From: Methyloceanibacter sp.
GTDB lineage: Bacteria; Pseudomonadota; Alphaproteobacteria; Rhizobiales; Methyloligellaceae
Direction of reading: 5' to 3'
Length of the DNA: 6,140 nt
Assembly (NCBI GenBank): GCA_016649675.1
Contig: JAENXG010000147.1
Coordinates: 1-6,140, forward strand
How positions within the stretch are numbered: the first letter of the stretch is position 1; each line of letters opens with the position of its first letter. The notes below the pieces were generated by a model. The model saw nothing but the letters and a program-made list of their open reading frames with translations. It ran no database searches and was not told the DNA's origin. Below, piece after piece: positions 1-4,736 of the stretch. The position numbers and the translations under genes were made by a program.

Positions 1-279
1 GGCCATGGGAGCATCCGACGAAGTGAGCGGCTCGCCATTCGAGCCATAGGCCCGATGGGCGCCGCAGAAACGATGTTGCCGACTGCCAACACTGGGAGCG
101 TGGCCCCAGAGCTCGGCGGCACGGCGGTTATATTGGACGAGATAGCCTTCGGCATCGCAGGCGTAGACGCCGATGGGCAGCCATTCGAGCAGCCCGTCCC
201 CTGGTTGCAGGGCCTGCTGCAAGGCGCGGAAGATGACTGAACCCGGCGTAATGCAGTCTGAATACGCCAAACTCGCCAT
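1..279 (-). CDS. PAS-domain protein, N-terminal fragment (probable sensor)
   Basis: The reading frame starts at ATG 279-277 and stays open for 93 codons to the window edge, so the gene continues to the left. After about 30 residues with no clear feature comes a PAS-like stretch: LPIGVYACDAEGYLVQYN (about residues 34-51), then RRAAELWG (52-59), then FCGAHRAYGSNGEPL (71-85). This order, an 'acd.eG.l..yN..aaelwG' core followed by a 'fcG..r.y..dG.pl' segment, is typical of PAS sensory domains in alphaproteobacterial signalling proteins, often histidine kinases of the HWE type. A GAGG motif lies 8 nt upstream of the start. PAS domains bind small ligands or cofactors, or mediate dimerisation. The output domain lies outside the window, so kinase, cyclase or stand-alone PAS protein cannot be told apart. 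The PAS assignment is fairly firm and the role is inferred. Confidence 0.75.
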   Translation of the reverse strand, partial: MASLAYSDCITPGSVIFRALQQALQPGDGLLEWLPIGVYACDAEGYLVQYNRRAAELWGHAPSVGSRQHRFCGAHRAYGSNGEPLTSSDAPMA

Positions 280-328
280 GGCTCCCGCCTCTTCCCCTCG
301 CGCGGACGCATCGGCCCTGCGTGATAGA

Positions 329-364
329 AATGCGCTTATCCCTCAAAGGGTTCCACCTAGCCAA
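329..364 (-). promoter_or_regulatory. Candidate promoter of the PAS gene
   Basis: On the minus strand, TTGGCT (364-359) is followed 18 nt later by GATAAG (340-335), a weak housekeeping-type pair. The same stretch also holds GGAAC (354-350) followed 17 nt later by CATT (332-329). That is one mismatch from the GGAAC-N16/17-CGTT pattern known for EcfG, the alphaproteobacterial general stress sigma factor. Either reading puts transcription start about 40-50 nt before the PAS start codon. Motif matching by eye only. Confidence 0.25.
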
Positions 365-372
365 GACTAGGT
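355..372. repeat. Perfect 6-6-6 inverted repeat, possible operator
   Basis: ACCTAG (355-360) and CTAGGT (367-372) form a perfect inverted repeat around a 6-nt spacer. It overlaps the candidate -35 element of the PAS gene, where a repressor could act. TAGCCA also occurs twice, at 358-363 and 373-378, 15 nt apart. The dyad is too short and loop-rich to be a good terminator for the upstream methyltransferase gene. The operator role is inferred from position only. Confidence 0.35.
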
Positions 373-388
373 TAGCCAGAGCTTAAAT

Positions 389-438
389 GGCGCGTGGCAA
401 AGCGCCGCGCAAGGCCCTCGCAAGCGAGAGGGGACAAT
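389..438 (-). terminator. Weak hairpins downstream of the methyltransferase gene
   Basis: Just past the stop at 443, the minus strand can form a 5-bp stem CCCTC/GAGGG with an 8-nt loop. A second 5-bp stem, GGCGC/GCGCC, follows and is trailed by ATTT. Neither has a true U-tract, so this is only a weak candidate for transcript ending before the PAS gene. Confidence 0.2.
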
Positions 439-442
439 ACCC

Positions 443-1585
443 TCAAGCGGCGTCCTTGGGCTTTTCCAGGATCAGCCGGTAGCAATCGAGGTTGCGGGAG
501 AGGAACTCGTAAGCCGCCCCCCACAGATAGAGGCGGAACTTGCGGAACTCGAAGTCGCCGAAGGTCCGCTGCACGTAGCCCTTGTTGGCCTCGAGGTTGA
601 GCGCCCACTGCTTGAAGGTGAGGAAATAGCTCCAGCGGTCGTTTTGCACCTCCATCAGCTCGAGCTCCGTCTTGGCCAGCTTGTTCAAGAGATCGTCGAG
701 CACGAGGAAGGAATGGTTGCCGGGATAAATGTGCCGCACCATGAAGGTCGACAATTCGTATTTCTTCTTGGCGGCGCTGCCGTCGAGGAAGACGCGGCCG
801 CCGGGCTTGAGCAGCCGGTCGAACTTCTTCAGCACCCGCTCGTAATTGGGCAGGTGCTCGATGACGCCCATGATGACGATCGAGTCGAACCTCTCTTTCG
901 GCTCGAAATTGTAGAAATCGGTGAGCAGAATGTCGAAGCGGTCGCCGAAATTGGCGAGCTTCGATCTGAGATAGATCTGCGAGACCTCCGAATTAGTGAT
1001 GCCGGTGAAGCGCACGCCGGCTTGCAGCGCGTGGCCGGCGAAGGCGCCCCAGCCGGGGCCGATCTCAAGCACCGACTTGCCCGGTGAAAGCTGGCATTGC
1101 TCGATGGCCCAGTCGAACTTCCGCTCGAGCGCCTTGGCCAGCGGTTCGTCGTCATTGGTGTAGACGCCTTGGCTGTAGGCCGGGAAGACGGGGTCGAGGA
1201 AGCTCAAGAAGAGTTTCGGATCGGCATTGTAGTGGGACGAGATCGCCTGCTTGTTGGTGTAGACCTGTCCGAACAGCAGAGGCTGGATGAAGCGCCAGGC
1301 CGCCACCAGCGGATGCCGGTCGTCGAGGGAGGCGCGCAGCGCGAAGGGCTTCAGCATGTCGCCCTCGATGTCCAAGTCGCCATGGAGGTAAGCTTCAGCG
1401 ATATCGGCCTCGTCGAGCGTCCGCACCGCCCTGAGCGCACGATCGTTGCGCAAGCCCACGTGAAACTCGGGCTTGCCCTGACCGATGTCCCGCATCTGCC
1501 CGTCCGGCAACTCGACGGAGAAGGGCGTCGCGATCCCGCCGACACGGTTGATGAGGGCGTCGAGCGTGCTTGTGGCTGATGACAT
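443..1585 (-). CDS. Cyclopropane-fatty-acid-synthase-family SAM methyltransferase
   Basis: This 380-residue protein is close to the usual size of CFA synthases (E. coli Cfa, 382). An N-terminal segment (1-115) precedes a family-typical HYN.D..LF..FLDP block (118-132), the SAM-binding motif VLEIGPGWGAFA (172-183) and MGVIEHLPNY (239-248). LLKPGGRVFLDGSA (258-271) and a C-terminal FRLYLWGAAYEF (350-361) follow. CFA synthases add a methylene from SAM to unsaturated acyl chains of membrane phospholipids; relatives make methyl-branched chains. By hand alignment to E. coli Cfa, Glu239 (here E243) and Tyr317 (here Y353) are kept, but Cys139 becomes Gln139 and His266 becomes Asp268. The family is therefore clear, but cyclopropanation is not assured. 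The start at 1585 has GGGGGA 9 nt upstream. No other gene is tightly linked, and the exported hydrolase diverges across 201 bp. I withhold the symbol cfa because of the substituted pocket. Confidence 0.9.
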   Translation of the reverse strand: MSSATSTLDALINRVGGIATPFSVELPDGQMRDIGQGKPEFHVGLRNDRALRAVRTLDEADIAEAYLHGDLDIEGDMLKPFALRASLDDRHPLVAAWRFIQPLLFGQVYTNKQAISSHYNADPKLFLSFLDPVFPAYSQGVYTNDDEPLAKALERKFDWAIEQCQLSPGKSVLEIGPGWGAFAGHALQAGVRFTGITNSEVSQIYLRSKLANFGDRFDILLTDFYNFEPKERFDSIVIMGVIEHLPNYERVLKKFDRLLKPGGRVFLDGSAAKKKYELSTFMVRHIYPGNHSFLVLDDLLNKLAKTELELMEVQNDRWSYFLTFKQWALNLEANKGYVQRTFGDFEFRKFRLYLWGAAYEFLSRNLDCYRLILEKPKDAA

Positions 1586-1647
1586 TCTGGCTAGTCCCCC
1601 TGCTTTCAGGCGCCCGCTTGGCTGGTCGCGGGCTGATTTTGCGTTCT

Positions 1648-1666
1648 CGGGGCCGATTGTGCCCCG
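1648..1666. repeat. Inverted repeat in the divergent methyltransferase/lipase region
   Basis: CGGGGC (1648-1653) and GCCCCG (1661-1666) are perfect inverted copies around a 7-nt spacer. They lie 63 bp upstream of the methyltransferase start and about 120 bp upstream of the lipase start. It could be a regulator site or a leader hairpin on the minus transcript. At this GC content a 6-bp GC dyad may also be chance. I saw no convincing promoter for the methyltransferase in 1586-1700. Confidence 0.25.
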
Positions 1667-1727
1667 GATGCTTGCGGAATGAAATGGCTACATCTTTCGC
1701 TTATCTCCCAGGAGGCGAAGCTTGCTG

Positions 1728-1756
1728 TTGCGAAACTGCCGGAAGGTCAGGCTATC
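1728..1756 (+). promoter_or_regulatory. Candidate promoter of the exported hydrolase
   Basis: TTGCGA (1728-1733) and GCTATC (1751-1756) are separated by exactly 17 nt. This resembles alphaproteobacterial housekeeping promoters (TTGAC..., then GCTAnAwC or CTATCT). It would start transcription near 1763, about 24 nt ahead of the preferred start codon at 1787, which independently argues against the upstream ATG at 1679. Motif inspection only. Confidence 0.35.
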
Positions 1757-1786
1757 ATCGGCCGTTGCGATCAACCGGGGGTAGGA

Positions 1787-2974
1787 ATGCACTATATCGA
1801 CCATGGTTTGCGGCTCGCCGCTGGGGCGGCGCTTGCTCTTTGCCTCAGTCTCGGGTTTGGCCAGGAGGCGAGGGCCCTTTACGACGTGCAGCCTGGCGAG
1901 GTCTCCGGGAAACCGGGGTCCATCATCAGGGTCTGGCCGTTTGCAGGCGGGGGTCCGAGTGGTGCCGGCAGCACCGCCTTCCGTATTCTCTACCGGTCGA
2001 CGGGCTTGGACGGCGAGCCGATCGCGGTGTCCGGGGCGATCTTCATCCCGCCCGGCGCACCGCCGGCGGAAGGGCGCAACGTGATCGCCTGGGCGCATCC
2101 GACGAGCGGCGTGGTCGAGGCCTGCGCCCCCTCGCTCATGCCGGACCTTGCCGGCCAGATCTGGGGGTTGGCCGAGATGATGGCCAAAGGCTACGTCGTT
2201 GTCGCCACCGACTATCCGGGCCTCGGGACCCCCGGCATTCACCCCTATCTGATCGGGGTGAGCGAGGGGCGCGCGGTGCTCGATTCGGTCCGCGCTGCCC
2301 GCGACCTGCCGGATGCGGGCGCCTCCAACCGCTTCGCGGTCTGGGGCCACAGCCAGGGCGGACATGCCTCGCTCTATACCGGGGAGCTCGCGGCGAGCTA
2401 TGCCCCGGACTTGAAGCTCGTGGGGGTCGCAGCAGCGGCACCCGCCACCTACCTGATCGAGCTGTTCGACGCCGACAAGGCGAGCCCCACCGGGAAAGAG
2501 CTCACGGCCATGGCGCTTTACGCCTGGTCGAAGCTCTACCGCGACCCGGCGACAAGCCTCGTCGAGCCGGCCGCCATGCCGGTGTTCGAGAAGATGGCGA
2601 CGGACTGCATCGAATCGATCGCCGAGTTCGCGGCCATCGAGAACGCCGAGAAGCCGCTCAACCAGGAAACGTACCTGAAGGCCGATCCCACCGAGGTCGA
2701 GCCATGGCGCGGCATCATGCAGCGGAACAGCCCCGGCCAGGAGCCGGCAGGTGCGCCGGTGTTCCTCGCGCAAGGGACCGCCGACACTACCGTGCGCCCC
2801 GAGATCACCAAGCAATTCGGCGAGGCGCTGTGCAAGCAAGGCACCCGGGTGGAGTTCATCCTGCTCAATGGCGTGAGCCACACCTTCGCCGCCAAAGACA
2901 GCGTCGGCCAGGCGCTCGCCTGGATGGGCGACCGCTTCAGGGGCGCTCCGGCGCCCTCAGTCTGCGAGCACTGA
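1787..2974 (+). CDS. Exported alpha/beta hydrolase, secretory-lipase type
   Basis: This 395-residue protein has a signal peptide: a hydrophobic core at about residues 9-24 and a likely signal peptidase I cut after ARA (28-30). The catalytic triad is readable: nucleophile Ser189 in GHSQGG (187-192), Asp333 in QGTADTTV, and His365 in NGVSHTF. WAHPTSG (102-108) fits the oxyanion-hole strand. Length, order and the wide gap between Ser and Asp fit the LIP family of secretory lipases, which hydrolyse acylglycerols or other esters outside the cytoplasm; the substrate is not predictable. The mature chain has four cysteines (113, 274, 349, 393), enough for two disulfides. The frame is open from an ATG at 1679. 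I chose 1787 because it sits behind GGGGGTAGGA, follows a promoter-like pair and begins directly with the signal peptide, whereas the longer form buries it behind 36 extra residues. It converges with the DUF1328 gene, with 15 bp between stops. Confidence 0.85.
   Translation: MHYIDHGLRLAAGAALALCLSLGFGQEARALYDVQPGEVSGKPGSIIRVWPFAGGGPSGAGSTAFRILYRSTGLDGEPIAVSGAIFIPPGAPPAEGRNVIAWAHPTSGVVEACAPSLMPDLAGQIWGLAEMMAKGYVVVATDYPGLGTPGIHPYLIGVSEGRAVLDSVRAARDLPDAGASNRFAVWGHSQGGHASLYTGELAASYAPDLKLVGVAAAAPATYLIELFDADKASPTGKELTAMALYAWSKLYRDPATSLVEPAAMPVFEKMATDCIESIAEFAAIENAEKPLNQETYLKADPTEVEPWRGIMQRNSPGQEPAGAPVFLAQGTADTTVRPEITKQFGEALCKQGTRVEFILLNGVSHTFAAKDSVGQALAWMGDRFRGAPAPSVCEH
2941..2956. terminator. GC hairpin at the lipase 3' end, possible bidirectional terminator
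   Basis: GGGCGC (2941-2946) and GCGCCC (2951-2956) form a perfect 6-bp stem with a 4-nt loop (TCCG). It lies inside the last codons of the lipase and just beyond the stop of the convergent DUF1328 gene. It is stable enough to stall polymerase from either side, but no U-tract follows on either strand. Confidence 0.3.
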
Positions 2975-2989
2975 CGACTGGCTGCGCGC

Positions 2990-3169
2990 TCAGAAGACGA
3001 GCTGACCGGCCGAGATCGCCAAGATCAAAATGACGAGGAAGATGACGAGGAAGATGAAGAACAGGACCTTCGATATCTGGGCGGCTCCGCGCGCCACGCC
3101 GGTGAAGCCGAGCGCGCCCGCTACGAGCGAAATCAAGAGACAGATGAGTGCCCATTTCAGCAGAGTCAT
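2990..3169 (-). CDS. DUF1328/YtjA-family small membrane protein
   Basis: This short gene encodes 59 residues, with ATG at 3169-3167 and TGA ending at 2990. It starts MTLLKWALICLLIS, continues GALGFTGVARGAAQISK (18-34) and then FFIFLVIFLVILILA (37-51). Two transmembrane segments (about 4-20 and 35-53) flank a small, Gly/Ala-rich loop. This pattern matches the DUF1328 (YtjA-like) family of roughly 55-60-residue inner-membrane proteins, whose function is unknown. The ribosome-binding site is strong: GGGAGG 5 nt before the start. The second membrane segment contains a 12-bp DNA direct repeat (3032-3043 and 3044-3055) that encodes IFLV twice. An 8-bp hairpin lies in the leader (3186-3212). The gene converges with the lipase and diverges from the membrane protein at 3309, so it is probably monocistronic. 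The family call is strong and the role is unknown. Confidence 0.88.
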   Translation of the reverse strand: MTLLKWALICLLISLVAGALGFTGVARGAAQISKVLFFIFLVIFLVILILAISAGQLVF

Positions 3170-3185
3170 GCCCCCCTCCCTGAAT

Positions 3186-3212
3186 GGGGCAGCGACTTGA
3201 GCTGGCTGCCCC
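3186..3212 (-). promoter_or_regulatory. Leader stem-loop upstream of the DUF1328 gene
   Basis: GGGGCAGC (3186-3193) and GCTGCCCC (3205-3212) form a perfect 8-bp stem with an 11-nt loop. Read on the minus strand, the hairpin ends 16 nt before the DUF1328 start codon, just ahead of the G-rich ribosome-binding site. The proximal arm could instead pair with the G-run next to the start codon: UGCCCC (3191-3186) with GGGGCA (3174-3169). The two folds exclude each other, which could tune translation. It might instead be an operator dyad between two divergent genes. On the plus strand, TTGAGC (3197-3202) and TTAAAA (3220-3225), 17 nt apart, form a poor promoter-like pair for the gene at 3309. Confidence 0.4.
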
Positions 3213-3308
3213 GTTGCCCTTAAAAGCGCGTTAGCCCCCGCGCGACGGCGCCAATGCTACACGAGATACGGCCTCAAGGCGAAGGGCTCGGATGGAGACG
3301 CGAGGAAG

Positions 3309-4034
3309 ATGGCGATGACCGGCAGCGGCGGGGATCAGGGGCCCTTCGTGGTCAGCGCCGGGCCCTGGAGGATCCTCCTCCTGGCGCCGCTCCTCGTCAT
3401 TGCCGGCCTCGTCTTTCTCTCCCTCGCTCTCGTCATGCTCTATGTCGACGTCGCCAACGTGGCTGGAAGGCTTGCCCTGTGGGGGGCCGCGCTCGGGCTC
3501 GCGGCGCTCGCCATCTATTTCCTGCTGCTCGCCGCAGCGCTCGCCATGCGGGTCGAGGTCGCACCGGACGCGCTCAGGCTCAGGCTTCCACGGTGGCAGA
3601 GCGTGCTGCCCTGGTTTCCGTGGATCCGCGCCGCCATCCCCTATGCGGAGATCGCCGCGGTGGAGACCCGCGACGAGGTCTATTCGAGCTTCGGGCTGAC
3701 CTCGGTGCAGACGGTCTACAGCATTGCCAGCAAAGCGGGGCGGCGGATCGTGCTCGGCTTCACGAGCCCGCTCGCCACGTGGAACTACCCCTTCGACGAG
3801 GCCGCCGCGCGAATCGCCCGCAAAGCCGGGATCGCCGTCACGGACCGCGGCGCGGTCGAGGTCGGCGGCATCATCCGCTCCATCATCAAGGGGACGCCGC
3901 CATGGAGCACAGCCAGCATCGGCGCTAACGCCCGCGCGACAGCGAGAAGGAGAGCCGCGCTCGCCATGCAGATCGCGTTCGCCATGGTGGTGGCGGCGGT
4001 TGCGCTCAGGGCGTGCCTGCCCCACGGGCCGTGA
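3309..4034 (+). CDS. Membrane protein of unknown function with possible PH-like domain
   Basis: I do not recognise this 241-residue protein. Two hydrophobic segments near the N-terminus (about 22-46 and 56-80) are followed by a soluble region (81-190) and one more probable membrane segment (about 217-235). The soluble part begins RVEVAPDALRLRLP, contains IPYAEIAAVETRD (110-122) and later RRIVLGFTSP (145-154). This alternation resembles bacterial PH-like domains, which often follow two membrane helices, but the resemblance is by eye. The start is uncertain: ATG 3309 has GAGGA only 2 nt upstream, while ATG 3315 (residue 3) has the same motif 8 nt upstream and may be the real one. It diverges from the DUF1328 gene across 139 bp and converges with the transpeptidase, with 22 bp between stops. 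Coding is supported by the full open frame, the consistent hydrophobic pattern and the fit between neighbours. Confidence 0.7.
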   Translation: MAMTGSGGDQGPFVVSAGPWRILLLAPLLVIAGLVFLSLALVMLYVDVANVAGRLALWGAALGLAALAIYFLLLAAALAMRVEVAPDALRLRLPRWQSVLPWFPWIRAAIPYAEIAAVETRDEVYSSFGLTSVQTVYSIASKAGRRIVLGFTSPLATWNYPFDEAAARIARKAGIAVTDRGAVEVGGIIRSIIKGTPPWSTASIGANARATARRRAALAMQIAFAMVVAAVALRACLPHGP

Positions 4035-4039
4035 GGCGA

Positions 4040-4053
4040 GCCGGGTTTCCGGC
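4040..4053. terminator. Short hairpin between convergent genes
   Basis: GCCGG (4040-4044) and CCGGC (4049-4053) flank a 4-nt loop in the 22-bp gap between the convergent membrane-protein and transpeptidase genes. The position suits a shared terminator, but the stem is short and no U-tract follows. Confidence 0.25.
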
Positions 4054-4056
4054 GCG

Positions 4057-4482
4057 CTAGTAGCTGATCTGGATCACGGTGTTGCCGGCGCCGTATTGTT
4101 TCACCAGCGAATAAAGTGCGGCAGCGTTGGCAGGATGCAGCCGCACGCAGCCATGCGACGCAGGGCGTCCGAGATATTTGATCTCGTAGGAGCCGTGGAT
4201 GGCGTAGCCGCGGAGGAAGAAGATCGCATAGGGCATGGGCGAGCCGCTATAGATCGTGGAGCGGTGATAGCGGACCACGGCCGTGGGCCTGAAGGTGCCG
4301 ACAGGGGTGCGATAGCCCGGCCGCGCGGTGGAGACCGGCCAGTTATAGCGCGGCGCGCCATCCACATAGACGTTCATGCGCTGGCTCGAAAGGCTGACCC
4401 TGGCCACGATTTCCGCCTGAGCAAAGGCCGGCAAAGCAAGGACGAGGCCGAGCAGCGCGGCCAAGAGGACGGAACGTCTCAT
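4057..4482 (-). CDS. Exported L,D-transpeptidase (YkuD domain)
   Basis: This 141-residue protein has a clear signal peptide (MRRSVLLAALLGLVLALPAF...) with a likely cut after AQA at residue 23. A minimal YkuD domain follows: an early beta strand VARVSLSSQRMNVYVDG (26-42), TPVGTFRP (59-66), then the active-site region with His96 in AIHGS and SHGCVRL at 109-115. Catalytic Cys112, His110 and Arg114 are all present, so the enzyme should be active. YkuD enzymes act in the periplasm, forming 3-3 crosslinks between diaminopimelate residues or attaching proteins to peptidoglycan; which reaction occurs here cannot be read from sequence. There is no LysM, PG-binding or other accessory domain, so it is a short form of the family. 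The start at 4482 has GGGAG 9 nt upstream. The divergent neighbour across 254 bp is a MepA endopeptidase, which cuts the bonds such enzymes make. Confidence 0.92.
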   Translation of the reverse strand: MRRSVLLAALLGLVLALPAFAQAEIVARVSLSSQRMNVYVDGAPRYNWPVSTARPGYRTPVGTFRPTAVVRYHRSTIYSGSPMPYAIFFLRGYAIHGSYEIKYLGRPASHGCVRLHPANAAALYSLVKQYGAGNTVIQISY

Positions 4483-4736
4483 CGATCGGCACTCCCTCGA
4501 GCGCGGGTCCCACCCCGACGGCGACCCACCATTGTCCCCGACCTTGGAAGCACACGCTCCCGATCAAGGCCGGTCAAGAGCATACGCGCCCCGGCTGAAC
4601 GCCGCCTGAACAAGTGCCGCGCGAGGCGTTCGCCCGCGTCAAGCAATGCGAAAGGCGCGGAGGCTCCAATTGCCGCCATCATTTGTGCTAGGGTTGGGCT
4701 CTATCGGGGGCTCACAGGAACCTAAGTCGAGGGCCG
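4483..4736. promoter_or_regulatory. Divergent control region of transpeptidase and mepA
   Basis: This 254-bp gap contains no convincing gene; open frames crossing it lack coding character. It must hold the promoters of both murein enzymes. On the plus strand, TTGCCGC (4670-4676) and GCTAGGGT (4687-4694), 10 nt apart, resemble the Caulobacter-type TTGACGS-N10-14-GCTANAWC pattern and lie about 45 nt ahead of the mepA start. A CTATCG at 4701-4706 is an alternative -10. I could not identify a clear promoter for the transpeptidase or a strong operator dyad. Confidence 0.35.

Noticed and set aside
128..364. 78-codon minus-strand frame overlapping the PAS gene
   Set aside because: Arg-rich translation in a different frame from the PAS sequence, with no recognisable motif.
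1679..1786. Longer N-terminus for the exported hydrolase from ATG 1679
   Set aside because: It would place 36 residues before a normal signal peptide, lacks a good ribosome-binding site, and begins upstream of the candidate promoter; 1787 fits better.
1688..2881. 397-codon minus-strand open frame antisense to the lipase
   Set aside because: Low-complexity His/Arg/Gly-rich translation without motifs; explained by high GC at third codon positions of the opposite strand.
1570..3033. 487-codon plus-strand open frame overlapping the lipase
   Set aside because: Its translation is Arg/Gly-rich with no domain, and it lies in another frame of the lipase, whose signal peptide and catalytic triad are intact. 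It is a GC-bias shadow.
3028..3201. 57-codon plus-strand frame antisense to the DUF1328 gene
   Set aside because: It exists only because the GACGAGGAAGAT repeat is open in several frames; the minus-strand product matches a known family and has a strong ribosome-binding site.
3231..4025. 264-codon minus-strand frame antisense to the membrane protein
   Set aside because: Charged, low-complexity translation (Glu/Arg/Gly/Pro) without hydrophobic or domain pattern; the plus frame has coherent membrane segments.
3724..4725. 333-codon plus-strand frame running through the transpeptidase region
   Set aside because: Its translation is Ser/Arg/Pro-rich and crosses the antisense strand of a clear YkuD gene; no start context or motif.
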